Assembly: GCF_019704555.1 (NCBI RefSeq)
Contig: NZ_AP024745.1
Location: forward strand, 752,501 to 816,500
Source of the DNA: Actinoplanes sp. L3-i22
GTDB lineage: Bacteria > Actinomycetota > Actinomycetes > Mycobacteriales > Micromonosporaceae
Length of the DNA stretch: 64,000 nt
Reading direction: 5' to 3'
The translations under genes and the position numbers were made by a program. Below are positions 8,801-18,190 of the stretch, in pieces (position 1 is the stretch's first letter; every line of letters starts with the position of its first letter). Under the pieces are notes generated by a model. It did no database searches. It was not told the origin of the DNA and worked only from the letters and a program-made list of their open reading frames with translations.

Positions 8801-10204
8801 TCAGATGACTGGGCGGGTTTTTCCGTTCAGCCAGGCCGCGAAGAAGGTGTCCAGGTCCTTTCCGGACACCTTCTCCGCGGTGGCGATGAACTGGGCGGTG
8901 TCGCCGTTCCCGTCCCGGTGCTCGCTGGTCCAGGTCTTCAGCAGGGTGAAGAACGCGTCGTCGCCGATCGTCTTGCGGAGCGCGTGCACGATCAGCGCGC
9001 CGCGCTCGTAGACCGGGGCGCCGAAGAGCCGGGCCGGCCCGGGGTCGCCCGGCGGCTGGGTCCAGTCGACCGAGGCGTAGGACCGGTCGAACTGCTTCTG
9101 CACGGTCTCCTGGTGATCGTGTTCGGACCAGAGCCATTCGGCGTACGTCGCGAACCCCTCGTTCAGCCAGATGTCCTGCCACCGGCTGAGCGCCACGCTG
9201 TCCCCGAACCACTGATGCGCCAGCTCGTGCGCCACCACCCCGGGGTTCGCCCCGCCGGCGAAGAACGTGGCGCCGTAGACCGGGCGGGACTGGGTCTCCA
9301 GCGCGTACCCGATCCGGGTGTCGGTGACCACCACCCCGCCGTTGGCGTCGAACGGGTACGGCCCGAACACGCTTGCCAGATAGTCGGTGATCTCCCCGGT
9401 CCGGGCCAGTGAGGTCGCGGCCGCGCTGCTGGCCGGCATCGAGTCGGGCACCGCGATGATCATCGGCCGGCCGTCGTGGGTGCTCGTGGTGATCCGGTAC
9501 TGCCCGATCACCACGGTGGACAGATAGCTGGCCATCGGCGCGCTCTCCGCCCACCGCCAGGTGGTCCAGCCGTCCTTCGTGGCGCGCGGGCCGGGCACCC
9601 CGTTGCTGATCACTTCCAGTCCGTCCGGCACGGTCATCGCCAGCGTGAAGGTGGCCTTGTCGGACGGGTGGTCGTTGACCGGATACCAGGTACTGGCCGA
9701 CTCCGGCTGGCCGAGCGCGATGCCGCCGTCCGTGGTGCGGATCCAGCCGCCGTTGCCCAGCGACTTGTTCTCCAGTTGGTCGGGGGTGCCGCCGTACTCG
9801 GCGACGACGGTGAACCGCTGCCCGTCCGGGATCCCGGCGGCCGGGGTGACGATCAGCTCGTTGCCACTGGCCCGGCTGGTCGCGGCGGCACCGTCCACGG
9901 TGATCTTCGAGACGGTCAGGTGGGCCAGGTCGAAGTCGAACGAGGACAGGCTCTGGGTGGCGGTCGCGGTGATCGTGGCGCGGCCGTCGAGCTTGCCGGT
10001 CTTCGGGTCGTAGCGCAGGTCGAGGTCGTAGCCGGCCACGTCGTACCCGCCGTTGCCGTACTTCGGGAAGTACGGGTCGCCGGCCCCGTCCGCGCCGGGC
10101 CGGAAGTCCGGCGCGGCCGCGGAGGAGGGCGCCGGGTCAGGCTGATGCCCGGTGCATCCGGCGAGCAGAAGCACAACGGCCAGCAGGGAACCCCGTCGTC
10201 TCAT
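8801..10204 (-). CDS. M1-family zinc aminopeptidase-like lipoprotein
   Basis: 467 residues. The signal peptide ends in a lipobox (LLLAGC, Cys17), so the protein should be lipid-anchored outside the membrane. The M1 zinc site is complete: HELAH at 326-330 and the third ligand Glu349 in WLNEGFATYAEW. The exopeptidase GAMEN element is replaced by ALETQ (about 301-305), a common variant. The N-terminal beta domain (about 45-240) is typical, while the C-terminal helical domain is short, so this is a compact M1 enzyme. It likely trims peptides at the cell surface. It is separated by only 15 bp from the upstream LCP gene on the same strand. Confidence 0.92.
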   Translation of the reverse strand: MRRRGSLLAVVLLLAGCTGHQPDPAPSSAAAPDFRPGADGAGDPYFPKYGNGGYDVAGYDLDLRYDPKTGKLDGRATITATATQSLSSFDFDLAHLTVSKITVDGAAATSRASGNELIVTPAAGIPDGQRFTVVAEYGGTPDQLENKSLGNGGWIRTTDGGIALGQPESASTWYPVNDHPSDKATFTLAMTVPDGLEVISNGVPGPRATKDGWTTWRWAESAPMASYLSTVVIGQYRITTSTHDGRPMIIAVPDSMPASSAAATSLARTGEITDYLASVFGPYPFDANGGVVVTDTRIGYALETQSRPVYGATFFAGGANPGVVAHELAHQWFGDSVALSRWQDIWLNEGFATYAEWLWSEHDHQETVQKQFDRSYASVDWTQPPGDPGPARLFGAPVYERGALIVHALRKTIGDDAFFTLLKTWTSEHRDGNGDTAQFIATAEKVSGKDLDTFFAAWLNGKTRPVI

Positions 10205-10219
10205 CCTTCGAGGCTACGG

Positions 10220-11314
10220 TCACCCCTTGTTGACCATTTTGGGGTGTGCCTTCAGATATGCGGGGATCGTTCCCTTGGCGACCGCGGTGAGGAACCCGCG
10301 GGCCTCCGAGTTGAGCTGCTCGCCGAGGTAGCCGCTGCCGCTGCCCACCCCGCCGCCGTCCAGCTGCACCGACGTGATGTTCGCCGGGGTGAGGTCGCGG
10401 AGCGCGTAGGCGTACTCGATCGGCTGCCGTCCGCCGAACGTGACGAGCGACTTGCCCAGGGCGGTGATCACCGTCTGCAGCTTGGCGCTGTCGCTGAGGT
10501 CCTGGCCGAGCGCCTTGTCCAGGATCGCCTCGACCATCTGCCGCTGGTGCCGCTGCCGGTCGTAGTCGCCGTTCGGCAGGCCGTAGCGCTGACGCGCGTA
10601 GTCGATCGCCTGCCAGCCGGTCAGGTGCCGCTTGCCGGGCAGGTAGACCGCCTGCGGTCCGATGTAGTCGTGGCCGGTCAGCTTGCGCAGCTTGCCGTCC
10701 GGCGTGCGGTGCCGGGACTTGACCTTCTGGTCGATGGTCATGTCGATGCCGCCGAGCTCGTCGACGAGCTGGTCCAGGCCACCGAAGTTGAGGATCGCGC
10801 CGGCCTGGATCGTCTTGATCCCGGTGTAGTTGCTGATCGTCTTGGTGAGCAGCTCGTACCCGTTCGGGATGTTCTTGGTGCTCTTGCCGGGGATCCGCGA
10901 CCCGAAGGCCATCGCCTCGGTGATCTTGCGTTTCCCGCCGGGAAAACCGGATTTCTTGTACGCCGGGATCTGCACCCGCAGGTCACGGGGGAGCGAGTAG
11001 AGGTACGCGGACTTCAGTCCGGCGTCGACGTGCAGCAGCATGATCGCGTCCGAGTGCGGCTCCCAGTCCGGCACCGAGACCCGGGTGTCGACGCCGGCGA
11101 TCAGCAGGTCGAACGGGCCGGTCAGGTCGGCGCCGGGGGAGGGCGCGGGTGACGCGGCGGGGCTCGGCACCGACTCGGTCACCGGCGCGGACGCCGACGA
11201 CGACGCATCGGTGCTGCTCGACCGCTTGCTGACGGCGACCGCCACGCCGACACCGGCGAGCGCGGCGACGACCACCCCGATGACCACGACCCACGTGATC
11301 TTGCTGATCCGCAT
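10220..11314 (-). CDS. LytR-CpsA-Psr (LCP) family cell-wall glycopolymer ligase
   Basis: 364 residues from the ATG at 11314; an in-frame GTG at 11347 would add 11 residues and cannot be excluded, since neither has a clear ribosome site. One N-terminal membrane helix (about 6-26) is followed by a Ser/Ala/Pro linker and an extracytoplasmic LCP domain (about 70-270) with DLLIAGVDTR, SDAIMLLHVDA, SLPRDLRV, and the Arg-rich HLTGWQAIDYARQRYGLPNGDYDRQRHQRQ region that binds the polyprenyl pyrophosphate head. LCP enzymes transfer glycopolymers from lipid carriers to peptidoglycan. The gene is divergent from the secreted subtilase across 144 bp. Confidence 0.92.
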   Translation of the reverse strand: MRISKITWVVVIGVVVAALAGVGVAVAVSKRSSSTDASSSASAPVTESVPSPAASPAPSPGADLTGPFDLLIAGVDTRVSVPDWEPHSDAIMLLHVDAGLKSAYLYSLPRDLRVQIPAYKKSGFPGGKRKITEAMAFGSRIPGKSTKNIPNGYELLTKTISNYTGIKTIQAGAILNFGGLDQLVDELGGIDMTIDQKVKSRHRTPDGKLRKLTGHDYIGPQAVYLPGKRHLTGWQAIDYARQRYGLPNGDYDRQRHQRQMVEAILDKALGQDLSDSAKLQTVITALGKSLVTFGGRQPIEYAYALRDLTPANITSVQLDGGGVGSGSGYLGEQLNSEARGFLTAVAKGTIPAYLKAHPKMVNKG

Positions 11315-11458
11315 AGCCGGAACCCTAGATGACGTCCGGTAGCCCACTCAATGGTCGCGAAATCGAGTGGCCGAACGGCCGATTTCGGTATGGAAGATCT
11401 TAAGTACGCTATCCCGGCGCTTCACCGATGCGCGGTGATCGCTTTCGGGGGCTCATAG

Positions 11459-13276
11459 ATGAACCGTAACGCCCGGCGGTTGACCGTCGGACTCCTCTCC
11501 ACCGCCCTGGTCACGACAGCTGGTGCCTTCATCGGCGCGCCCGCGGCCACGGCAGACGCCCTTCCGGTACGCATCGTGGTCGGGCTCAAGCCCGGCAACG
11601 ACGCCCGGGCGAGCGTTCCCACGCTCAGCCGTCTCGGCCTGAGCAACGCGGAGGCCGCCGGCCGCAAGCACGGCGACCTCCTGGCTCTGATCGGCGCGAA
11701 GACCCTCAGCGTGCCGAGCGGCAAGGTCAACACCACGCTTGCCGCGCTGCGGTCGGACCCGTCCGTGGCGTACGCCGAGATCGACGGTCAGAGCCGCGTC
11801 AGCGCGGTCACGCCGAACGACCCCGGCTACGCGTCGCAGCCCGAGCTGTCCCAGATCAACGTGCCCGAGGCCTGGGCCACGAGCACCGGATCGGACGTCG
11901 TCGTCGCGGTCGTCGACTCCGGCGTCTCGCCGGTCGGTGACCTGGCCGGCAAGGTGCTGGACACCGGCTACGACTTCTTCAGCTACGACAACGACCCCAC
12001 CGACGAGGGGCAGTTCCCCCACGGCACGGTGGTGTCCTCGCTGATCGCCGCCACCACCGACAACGGCGCGGGCATGGCCGGCGTCTGCTGGCAGTGCAAG
12101 ATCCTGCCGGTCCGCGTGATGGGGCCGGAGGGCTGGGGCTACAACTCCGACATCGCCCAGGGCGTCATCTACGCGGCCCAGCACGGCGCGAAGATCATCA
12201 ACCTGTCGCTGGGCGGCGGGTACAGCGCCGACCTCGCGGCGGCGGTGGCCTACGCCACCTACAGCGGTGTGCTCGTGGTGGCCGCGGCCGGCAACGAGAA
12301 CACCAGCGTCGCGTCGTACCCGGCGGCACTGCCGGACGTCATCGCGGTCGGTGGCACCAACACCCGGTCGAAGGTCAGCAATCACGAGCGGGTCTACTTC
12401 TCGAACTGGTCGAAGACCTGGGTGGACGTGGCCGCTCCGGCGATCACGGCCGGCATGCTCAACGACGGCACCTTCTGCTACGACGGCACCTCCGACCCGA
12501 AGTGCCTCGAAGCCGATTACCCGGACGACCCGTACATGGTGCAGGGAACCTCGTTCTCGTCGCCGCTGGTCGCCGGGGTGGCCGCTCTGGTCAGTTCGGT
12601 CCACCCGGACTACAACGGCTGGAGCCTGGGCAACGCGATCGTCAAGTCCACCGTGCCCGGCACCAACAGCTGGACGCAGTACGGCCTGGTGGACGCGGCC
12701 AAGGCGCTGACCATCGGCAAGGACACCACGGCGCCGACCCTGACCGGGATCACGCCGGCGCAGTACGCGCCGGTCAAGGGCACGATCAAGGTCACGCCGA
12801 CCGGGCTGAAGGACGCGTCCGGCATCGGCCTGGTCGAGCTGTACGTCAACAACGTGTTCAAGAGCCGGTCGTACGCCTCGCCGTACGCCCCGGGTCTGAA
12901 CACCACGGCGTACAACGGCCGGATCAACGTCCGGCTCAAGGTGACCGACAAGGCCGGCAACGTGACCATGTCGGGCAACCGGGTGCTGATCGTCGACAAC
13001 GTCAAGCCGAAGCTCACGGTCACCACGTGGCCGGCGAACAAGGCCAAGATCAAGGGCACCGTCACGATCAAGGCCAAGGCCACTGACGTCGGTACCGGGG
13101 TCAGCAAGGTCCAGCTGCTGGTGAACGGCAAGGTCGTGGCGACCGACACCAAGTCGGCCTACGCCCTCGCGTTCAGTGTCGCCAAGCAGTCGAAGACCAT
13201 GAAGGTCCAGGTCCGGGTGTACGACAAGGCGGGCAACTACGTCGTGTCGTCCACGCGTACGTACTACCGCCGCTGA
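11459..13276 (+). CDS. Secreted subtilisin-family (S8) serine protease with Ig-like C-terminus
   Basis: 605 residues. A signal peptide (about 1-32, ending in ATA-DA) precedes a short inhibitor-like propeptide region (about 35-115). The catalytic triad is visible: Asp153 in AVVDSGVS, His188 in FPHGTVVSS and Ser365 in QGTSFSSPLVAG, with the oxyanion Asn in AAAGNENTS. After about residue 425 two bacterial Ig-like repeats follow (each with a Thr-x-Pro opening and a VRLKVTDKAGN or VQVRVYDKAGN end), probably for binding polymer or wall. It is likely a secreted protease of the mycelium. A strong terminator hairpin follows at 13291. Confidence 0.95.
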   Translation: MNRNARRLTVGLLSTALVTTAGAFIGAPAATADALPVRIVVGLKPGNDARASVPTLSRLGLSNAEAAGRKHGDLLALIGAKTLSVPSGKVNTTLAALRSDPSVAYAEIDGQSRVSAVTPNDPGYASQPELSQINVPEAWATSTGSDVVVAVVDSGVSPVGDLAGKVLDTGYDFFSYDNDPTDEGQFPHGTVVSSLIAATTDNGAGMAGVCWQCKILPVRVMGPEGWGYNSDIAQGVIYAAQHGAKIINLSLGGGYSADLAAAVAYATYSGVLVVAAAGNENTSVASYPAALPDVIAVGGTNTRSKVSNHERVYFSNWSKTWVDVAAPAITAGMLNDGTFCYDGTSDPKCLEADYPDDPYMVQGTSFSSPLVAGVAALVSSVHPDYNGWSLGNAIVKSTVPGTNSWTQYGLVDAAKALTIGKDTTAPTLTGITPAQYAPVKGTIKVTPTGLKDASGIGLVELYVNNVFKSRSYASPYAPGLNTTAYNGRINVRLKVTDKAGNVTMSGNRVLIVDNVKPKLTVTTWPANKAKIKGTVTIKAKATDVGTGVSKVQLLVNGKVVATDTKSAYALAFSVAKQSKTMKVQVRVYDKAGNYVVSSTRTYYRR

Positions 13277-13290
13277 CACAGCGCGATCGC

Positions 13291-13320
13291 GAGGGGCCGT
13301 TCCGTCAGGGACGGCCCCTC
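13291..13320 (+). terminator. Rho-independent-like hairpin after the subtilase gene
   Basis: GAGGGGCCGT (13291-13300) pairs perfectly with ACGGCCCCTC (13311-13320) around a 10-base loop, 14 bases after the stop. Confidence 0.75.
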
Positions 13321-13359
13321 GTGGCGTTCCGGCCCGGGAGCCGCCGGTAAACTCGCCGG

Positions 13360-14907
13360 GTGAGTACCCCGCGTCCCGTCCTCGTCGTCGACTTCGGCGC
13401 CCAGTACGCCCAGTTGATCGCCCGCCGGGTCCGTGAGGCCCGTGTCTACTCGGAGATCGTCCCGCACTCGATGCCGGTGGCCGAGATGCTGGCGAAGAAC
13501 CCCGCCGCGATCATCCTGTCCGGCGGCCCGTCCAGCGTCTACGAGCCGGGCGCGCCCTCGCTCGACGCCGGCCTGTTCGACAGCGACGTGCCGGTCTTCG
13601 GGATCTGCTACGGCTTCCAGGCGATGGCCCAGGCGCTCGGCGGCACCGTCGCGCACACCGGCTCCCGGGAGTACGGCCGCACCCTGCTGACCGCTCAGGG
13701 CGGCTCGCTGCTGCGCGACCTGCCGGCCGACCTCCCGGTGTGGATGAGCCACGGCGACAGCGTCGCGGTCGCCCCGGCCGGCTTCATGGTCACCGCGTCC
13801 ACCCCGGGCGCCCCGGTCGCCGCTTTCGAGGACCTGACCACCCGGCGGGCCGGCGTGCAGTTCCACCCCGAGGTGGCGCACACCGACCAGGGCCAGGAAA
13901 TGCTCAAGCGCTTCCTGTACGACATCGCCGGCCTCGAGCCCACCTGGACGCCCGACAACATCATCGAGGACCAGGTCGCCCTGATCCGCGAGCAGGTCGG
14001 CGACAAGCAGGTGCTCTGCGCGCTCTCCGGCGGCGTCGACTCGGCGGTCGCCGCGGCGCTCGTCCACAAGGCCATCGGTGACCAGCTCACCTGCGTCTTC
14101 GTCGACCACGGGCTGCTGCGGTCCGGCGAGCGCGAGCAGGTCGAGAAGGACTACGTCGCGGCCACCGGCATCCGGCTCGTGGTGGTCGACGCCGAGGAGC
14201 AGTTCCTCGGCCACCTGAAGGACGTCACCGACCCGGAGCAGAAGCGCAAGATCATCGGTCGCGAGTTCATCCGGACGTTCGAGGCCGCGGCCCGTGACCT
14301 GGACTCCGAGCGGCACATCGAGTTCCTGGTCCAGGGCACGCTCTACCCCGACGTGGTGGAGTCCGGCGGCGGCACCGGCACGGCGAACATCAAGTCCCAC
14401 CACAACGTCGGCGGCCTCCCGGACGACCTGCAGTTCGCGCTGATCGAGCCGCTGCGCACGCTGTTCAAGGACGAGGTGCGCGCGCTCGGCGCCGAGCTGG
14501 GGCTGCCCGAGGCGATGGTCCAGCGGCACCCGTTCCCGGGCCCGGGCCTGGCCATCCGGATCATCGGCGCGGTGGACCGGGAGCGGCTGGACATCCTGCG
14601 CCAGGCCGACCTGATCGGCCGCGAGGAGCTGACCGCCTCCGGGCTGGACCGCGACGTCTGGCAGTTCCCGGTGGTGCTGCTGGCCGACGTGCGCAGCGTC
14701 GGCGTGCAGGGCGACGGGCGCACCTACGGGCACCCGGTGGTGCTGCGGCCGGTCTCCTCCGAGGACGCGATGACCGCCGACTGGTCCCGGCTTCCGTACG
14801 ACCTGATCGCCAAGATCTCCAACCGGATCACCAACGAGGTCCGGGAGATCAACCGGGTCGTGCTGGACGTCACGAGCAAGCCGCCGGGCACCATCGAGTG
14901 GGAATGA
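13360..14907 (+). CDS. guaA: GMP synthase (glutamine-hydrolysing)
   Basis: 515 residues, GTG start. Converts XMP to GMP using ATP and glutamine. The N-terminal class I glutamine amidotransferase (about 5-195) has the nucleophile Cys83 in GICYGFQ and the His/Glu pair in [11 protein letters not shown]. The ATP pyrophosphatase domain begins at about 205 with the PP-loop [14 protein letters not shown], and the C-terminal dimerisation domain contains [15 protein letters not shown] and ends in PPGTIEWE. It supplies the last step after guaB in the same window. The 131 bp downstream show no gene or strong terminator. Confidence 0.97.
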   Translation: MSTPRPVLVVDFGAQYAQLIARRVREARVYSEIVPHSMPVAEMLAKNPAAIILSGGPSSVYEPGAPSLDAGLFDSDVPVFGICYGFQAMAQALGGTVAHTGSREYGRTLLTAQGGSLLRDLPADLPVWMSHGDSVAVAPAGFMVTASTPGAPVAAFEDLTTRRAGVQFHPEVAHTDQGQEMLKRFLYDIAGLEPTWTPDNIIEDQVALIREQVGDKQVLCALSGGVDSAVAAALVHKAIGDQLTCVFVDHGLLRSGEREQVEKDYVAATGIRLVVVDAEEQFLGHLKDVTDPEQKRKIIGREFIRTFEAAARDLDSERHIEFLVQGTLYPDVVESGGGTGTANIKSHHNVGGLPDDLQFALIEPLRTLFKDEVRALGAELGLPEAMVQRHPFPGPGLAIRIIGAVDRERLDILRQADLIGREELTASGLDRDVWQFPVVLLADVRSVGVQGDGRTYGHPVVLRPVSSEDAMTADWSRLPYDLIAKISNRITNEVREINRVVLDVTSKPPGTIEWE

Positions 14908-15038
14908 CGGTCAGTAGTGGATCAATCGCCCAGGGCGGTTGAATCCGCTCTGACCTGCAGTTACGGAGCGCGATTCAACTGTCAGGAACCCGACAGACCT
15001 CCTGGATAGGTAACATAATCCGGGCAGAATGCCGCTTC

Positions 15039-15986
15039 GTGACCCCCGCACTGGAACCGCTCCGCAGGATCGCCGCCTACGCCGTCGCCACCGACGACGA
15101 AGGCCGCGTCCTCCTGGTCCGGGCCTCGGCCAAGTCCGGTACCCCCGGCATCTGGTCGTTGCCCGGCGGCGCCGTCGACCACGGCGAAGATCCGAACCAC
15201 ACCGTCGTCCGCGAGACCGCGGCGGAGACCGGGCTCTCCGTCGCGGTCACCGGGCTGCGTGACGTCCTGGCCGACATGCGCTCGCTGCCGCACCGAGGCG
15301 TCACCATCCACACCGACCGGTTGATCTACACCGTGTCGGTGCGTGGCGGCACGCTGGTCGACCGGGTCGGGCACAACACCGACCTGGCGCGCTGGCACAC
15401 CCTGGAAGAGGCCGAGGGGCTGAAGCTGCGCCCGTTCGCCGCGGCCGCGCTCGGGCTCAGTGACGCCGCGCCGGATCTGCGACCCGACGTGCCGCCGACG
15501 TTCCCGTCCTTCTACGCCTACGAGGGGCCGGACGGGCTGCATCGGGCGCAGCGCTTCGCGGCGTACGCGATCGCCACCGATCCGTACGAAAATCTGCTCT
15601 TGACCCGGATCTCTCCCGGCTACCCCGGCGCCGGCTGCTGGCACCTGCCCGGCGGCGGCACCGACTACGGCGAGCAGCCCGGCACCGCGCTGATCCGGGA
15701 GCTGGTCGAGGAGACCGGCCAGGAGGGGCGGCTGATCGAGCTGCTCGGCGTGGCCAGCCACCGCGACGCGGCCTCGCTCGGGCCGGAGGGCTACCCGATC
15801 GACTGGCACGGCGTCCGCGCGTTCTACCGGGTCGTCGTGGACAAGCCGACCGAGGTGGTCATCCACGACGTCGGCGGCTCCACCTCCGAGGCCCGCTGGA
15901 TGCCGCTGCGCGAGGTCGCGGCGCTCGCCGGCGAGGAGCTCACCGAAGTCACGGCCGATGCGCTGCGGGCGGCCGGGCTAATCTAG
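15039..15986 (+). CDS. Double Nudix-domain hydrolase, first of a tandem pair
   Basis: 315 residues, GTG start. Two Nudix domains lie head to tail. The first (about 1-135) has a degenerate Nudix box, GAVDHGEDPNHTVVRETAAETG, where one of the paired catalytic Glu residues of REUxEExGU is Ala. The second (about 170-300) has a full box, GGTDYGEQPGTALIRELVEETG. This suggests that only the second domain hydrolyses nucleoside-diphosphate substrates and the first may be structural or regulatory. The next gene, five bases downstream, has the same two-domain design, so the pair arose by duplication. The substrate is unknown. Confidence 0.85.
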   Translation: MTPALEPLRRIAAYAVATDDEGRVLLVRASAKSGTPGIWSLPGGAVDHGEDPNHTVVRETAAETGLSVAVTGLRDVLADMRSLPHRGVTIHTDRLIYTVSVRGGTLVDRVGHNTDLARWHTLEEAEGLKLRPFAAAALGLSDAAPDLRPDVPPTFPSFYAYEGPDGLHRAQRFAAYAIATDPYENLLLTRISPGYPGAGCWHLPGGGTDYGEQPGTALIRELVEETGQEGRLIELLGVASHRDAASLGPEGYPIDWHGVRAFYRVVVDKPTEVVIHDVGGSTSEARWMPLREVAALAGEELTEVTADALRAAGLI

Positions 15987-15991
15987 GTCCA

Positions 15992-16882
15992 GTGAAGATC
16001 AGACGAACGGCGGCGTACGGCGTCTGCCACACCGCCGACGGCAGCGTCCTGCTCGCCCGCGGGTCGGACCTCGGTTCCTTCCCCGGCGTCTGGTCGCTGC
16101 CCGGCGGTGGGGTGGACCACGGTGAGCACCCGGCCGACGCGGTCGTCCGGGAGTTCGCCGAGGAGACCGGCCTGGCCGTCGTCGTCCGCGGCGTGCGTGC
16201 CGTGGTCGCCGACGTGATCGCGCTGCCGGACGGGCCGGTCGAGCACACCGACCGGATCATCTACGACGTCGAGGTCGCCGGTGGCGATCTGCGGGCGGAG
16301 GTCGACGGCACGACCGATCTGGCCGCGTGGGTGACGCATTCCGAGGTGGCCGATCTGCCGCTGCTGCCGTTCACCGCCCGGGCGCTCGGCGTGCAGTTCC
16401 AGGCGCCCGGCCCGGTGCCGCCGAGCGACGAGCCGGTGCGCCGGCCGGACCGCGTGCAGCGGTTCGGGGCCTACGGCGTGGTGTCCGATCCGGCCGGTCG
16501 GGTGCTGCTGGCCCGGATCACCGAGAGTTATCCCGGTGGCGGCCGCTGGCACCTGCCCGGCGGCGGGACCGACTTCGGTGAGACCCCCGAAGAGGGCCTC
16601 CTTCGTGAACTTTATGAAGAAACCTCACAACGTGGCGAGGTTTACGCCTTACTCAGCGTGGGTCACCGATACGACCCGGCTACGCTCGGTCCCGAAGGCG
16701 TGCCGATGGACTGGCATGTGATTCGCGTCGTATACCGCGTAAGAGTGGACGAACCGGTCACCGCGCGGGTCACCGAAGCGGCCGGCGGATCCACCGACCG
16801 GGCGTCCTGGTTCACCCCCGGTGAGGTGGCCGAACTCCCCCTGACCGAGCTGGCCCAGGAAGCACTCGCTCAGGCGGGCTAA
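15992..16882 (+). CDS. Double Nudix-domain hydrolase, second of a tandem pair
   Basis: 296 residues, GTG start five bases after the upstream stop. The Nudix boxes are GGVDHGEHPADAVVREFAEETG (first domain, complete) and GGTDFGETPEEGLLRELYEETS (second domain, final Gly replaced by Ser). The more intact domain is therefore the first, the reverse of the upstream paralogue. The stretch about 16595-16750 has clearly lower GC than its surroundings and contains a TTA leucine codon at 16649-16651 (residue 220); TTA is rare in such genomes and in Streptomyces needs the bldA tRNA for translation. The substrate is unknown. Confidence 0.85.
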   Translation: MKIRRTAAYGVCHTADGSVLLARGSDLGSFPGVWSLPGGGVDHGEHPADAVVREFAEETGLAVVVRGVRAVVADVIALPDGPVEHTDRIIYDVEVAGGDLRAEVDGTTDLAAWVTHSEVADLPLLPFTARALGVQFQAPGPVPPSDEPVRRPDRVQRFGAYGVVSDPAGRVLLARITESYPGGGRWHLPGGGTDFGETPEEGLLRELYEETSQRGEVYALLSVGHRYDPATLGPEGVPMDWHVIRVVYRVRVDEPVTARVTEAAGGSTDRASWFTPGEVAELPLTELAQEALAQAG

Positions 16883-17032
16883 AATCGTTGCAGTACGTCG
16901 GAGAGCGGCCCGTAGCACAGCGCAACCAAACGGCCTCTCGCCAAGGCTGCTTCGCTGTGCGATGGTGTAACCCGCAATTTCGCCGGGCTTCAAGGATGAC
17001 GCCGGTGACCACGAACTCCATGGAGGAACCAC

Positions 17033-18010
17033 GTGCCGAGTACGCCTTGGCGCCGGCGTCGTACGACGGATAGTCCCCGTCCCGCCGGTCGTCGCTGGGC
17101 TGGCCGTCTGCGTCGCGGCGGGACACTCGCCCGCCAGGCCCTGCTGGTTCGGGTGGGTCGCCGGAACACCGAGACGAGCCGGGCCGCCACCGCGACACGT
17201 GCCGAGGTGCTGTACACCGGGCCGGAGCCGGGGCTGACCCACACCCTCCCCGCCCTCCCCGGAGTTTCGCTGAACACCCCCGTCACCCCCCTGAACTTCG
17301 ACGACGAGCCGGTCCCGGCGACCATCCCGCTGCTCCCCGGTGAGCACACGATGGCCCGTCGCGTCAGCTTCGCGCTGGTCAACGCGTGCACGCTGAGCAG
17401 CCTCGGGCTCGGTCTGATGGCCATCTTCCTGGCCATGAACCACGAGCCCCGGATCGCCGCGGCGTTCCTCGTCGCCTGCGTCGGCTTCGACGGCCTGGAC
17501 GGCGCGCTGGCCCGCAAGCTCGGCGTCGCCAGCCCGTTCGGCGCGCAGATGGACTCGCTCGCCGACATGTGCTCGTTCGGCCTGGCCGCGCCGGTCGTGG
17601 TCTACGCCTCGCTGTCCGGCACGGTGCCGCAGCCGGCCGCCGCGCTGGCCTGCGCCCTGGTCGCCGGTTGCGCCGCGATCCGGCTGGCCCGCTTCAACGT
17701 CTCGCCGAAGGACGGCCGCTTCTTCTGCGGCGTCCCGACCACGATGGCCGCGGCGGTCCTCGCCCTCGCGGTGCTGATCGGCCTCCCGTTGCCCGGCCCG
17801 GCCGTGCTCGCCGGGGTCGCGCTGCTGGCGTTCGCGATGGTGTCGAGCTTCCCGTACGCGAAGCTCGCCCGGATCGTGAAGTTCCCGCCGTGGCTGTGGC
17901 TGCTCCCGGTGGTCGGCGCGCTCGTCGAGCCGCGCATGACGTTCGTGCTGATCGTCGCGACGTACCTGGTCAGCGGCCCGATCCTGTGGGTCCGCGCCAA
18001 GCGCGCCTGA
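17033..18010 (+). CDS. pssA: CDP-alcohol phosphatidyltransferase, probable phosphatidylserine synthase
   Basis: 325 residues. The CDP-alcohol phosphotransferase signature DGx2ARx8Gx3Dx3D is complete (DGALARKLGVASPFGAQMDSLAD, about residues 163-185), in a domain of about six membrane helices (107-320). The start is GTG at 17033, supported by GGAGG six bases upstream. It gives a 105-residue hydrophilic N-terminus, Arg-rich then Pro-rich, that the usual enzyme lacks; the conserved domain itself starts near the ATG at 17351. The product phosphatidylserine would feed the decarboxylase encoded at 20753 on the other strand. A clear terminator follows. Confidence 0.88.
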   Translation: MPSTPWRRRRTTDSPRPAGRRWAGRLRRGGTLARQALLVRVGRRNTETSRAATATRAEVLYTGPEPGLTHTLPALPGVSLNTPVTPLNFDDEPVPATIPLLPGEHTMARRVSFALVNACTLSSLGLGLMAIFLAMNHEPRIAAAFLVACVGFDGLDGALARKLGVASPFGAQMDSLADMCSFGLAAPVVVYASLSGTVPQPAAALACALVAGCAAIRLARFNVSPKDGRFFCGVPTTMAAAVLALAVLIGLPLPGPAVLAGVALLAFAMVSSFPYAKLARIVKFPPWLWLLPVVGALVEPRMTFVLIVATYLVSGPILWVRAKRA

Positions 18011-18024
18011 CGCCCGTTCCTCGG

Positions 18025-18057
18025 AAAAGCCGCCTCTTCGGAGGCGGCTTTTTTTGC
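18025..18057 (+). terminator. Rho-independent terminator of pssA
   Basis: Arms AAAAGCCGCCTC and GAGGCGGCTTTT around a TTCG tetraloop, followed by a T run. It is the most canonical terminator in the window. Confidence 0.92.
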
Positions 18058-18190
18058 TTTCTCACCCGCCGCCCCGGTCCAGCTCAACCCTTGCTTCGGT
18101 ACGTCGTGAAAAAGTTCTGACCGGGTGTCGACTGGGCCGCCCGCCGTTCGACGCACCGGTGAGAAGGCACCTTGAGATGAGGAGACAGCG

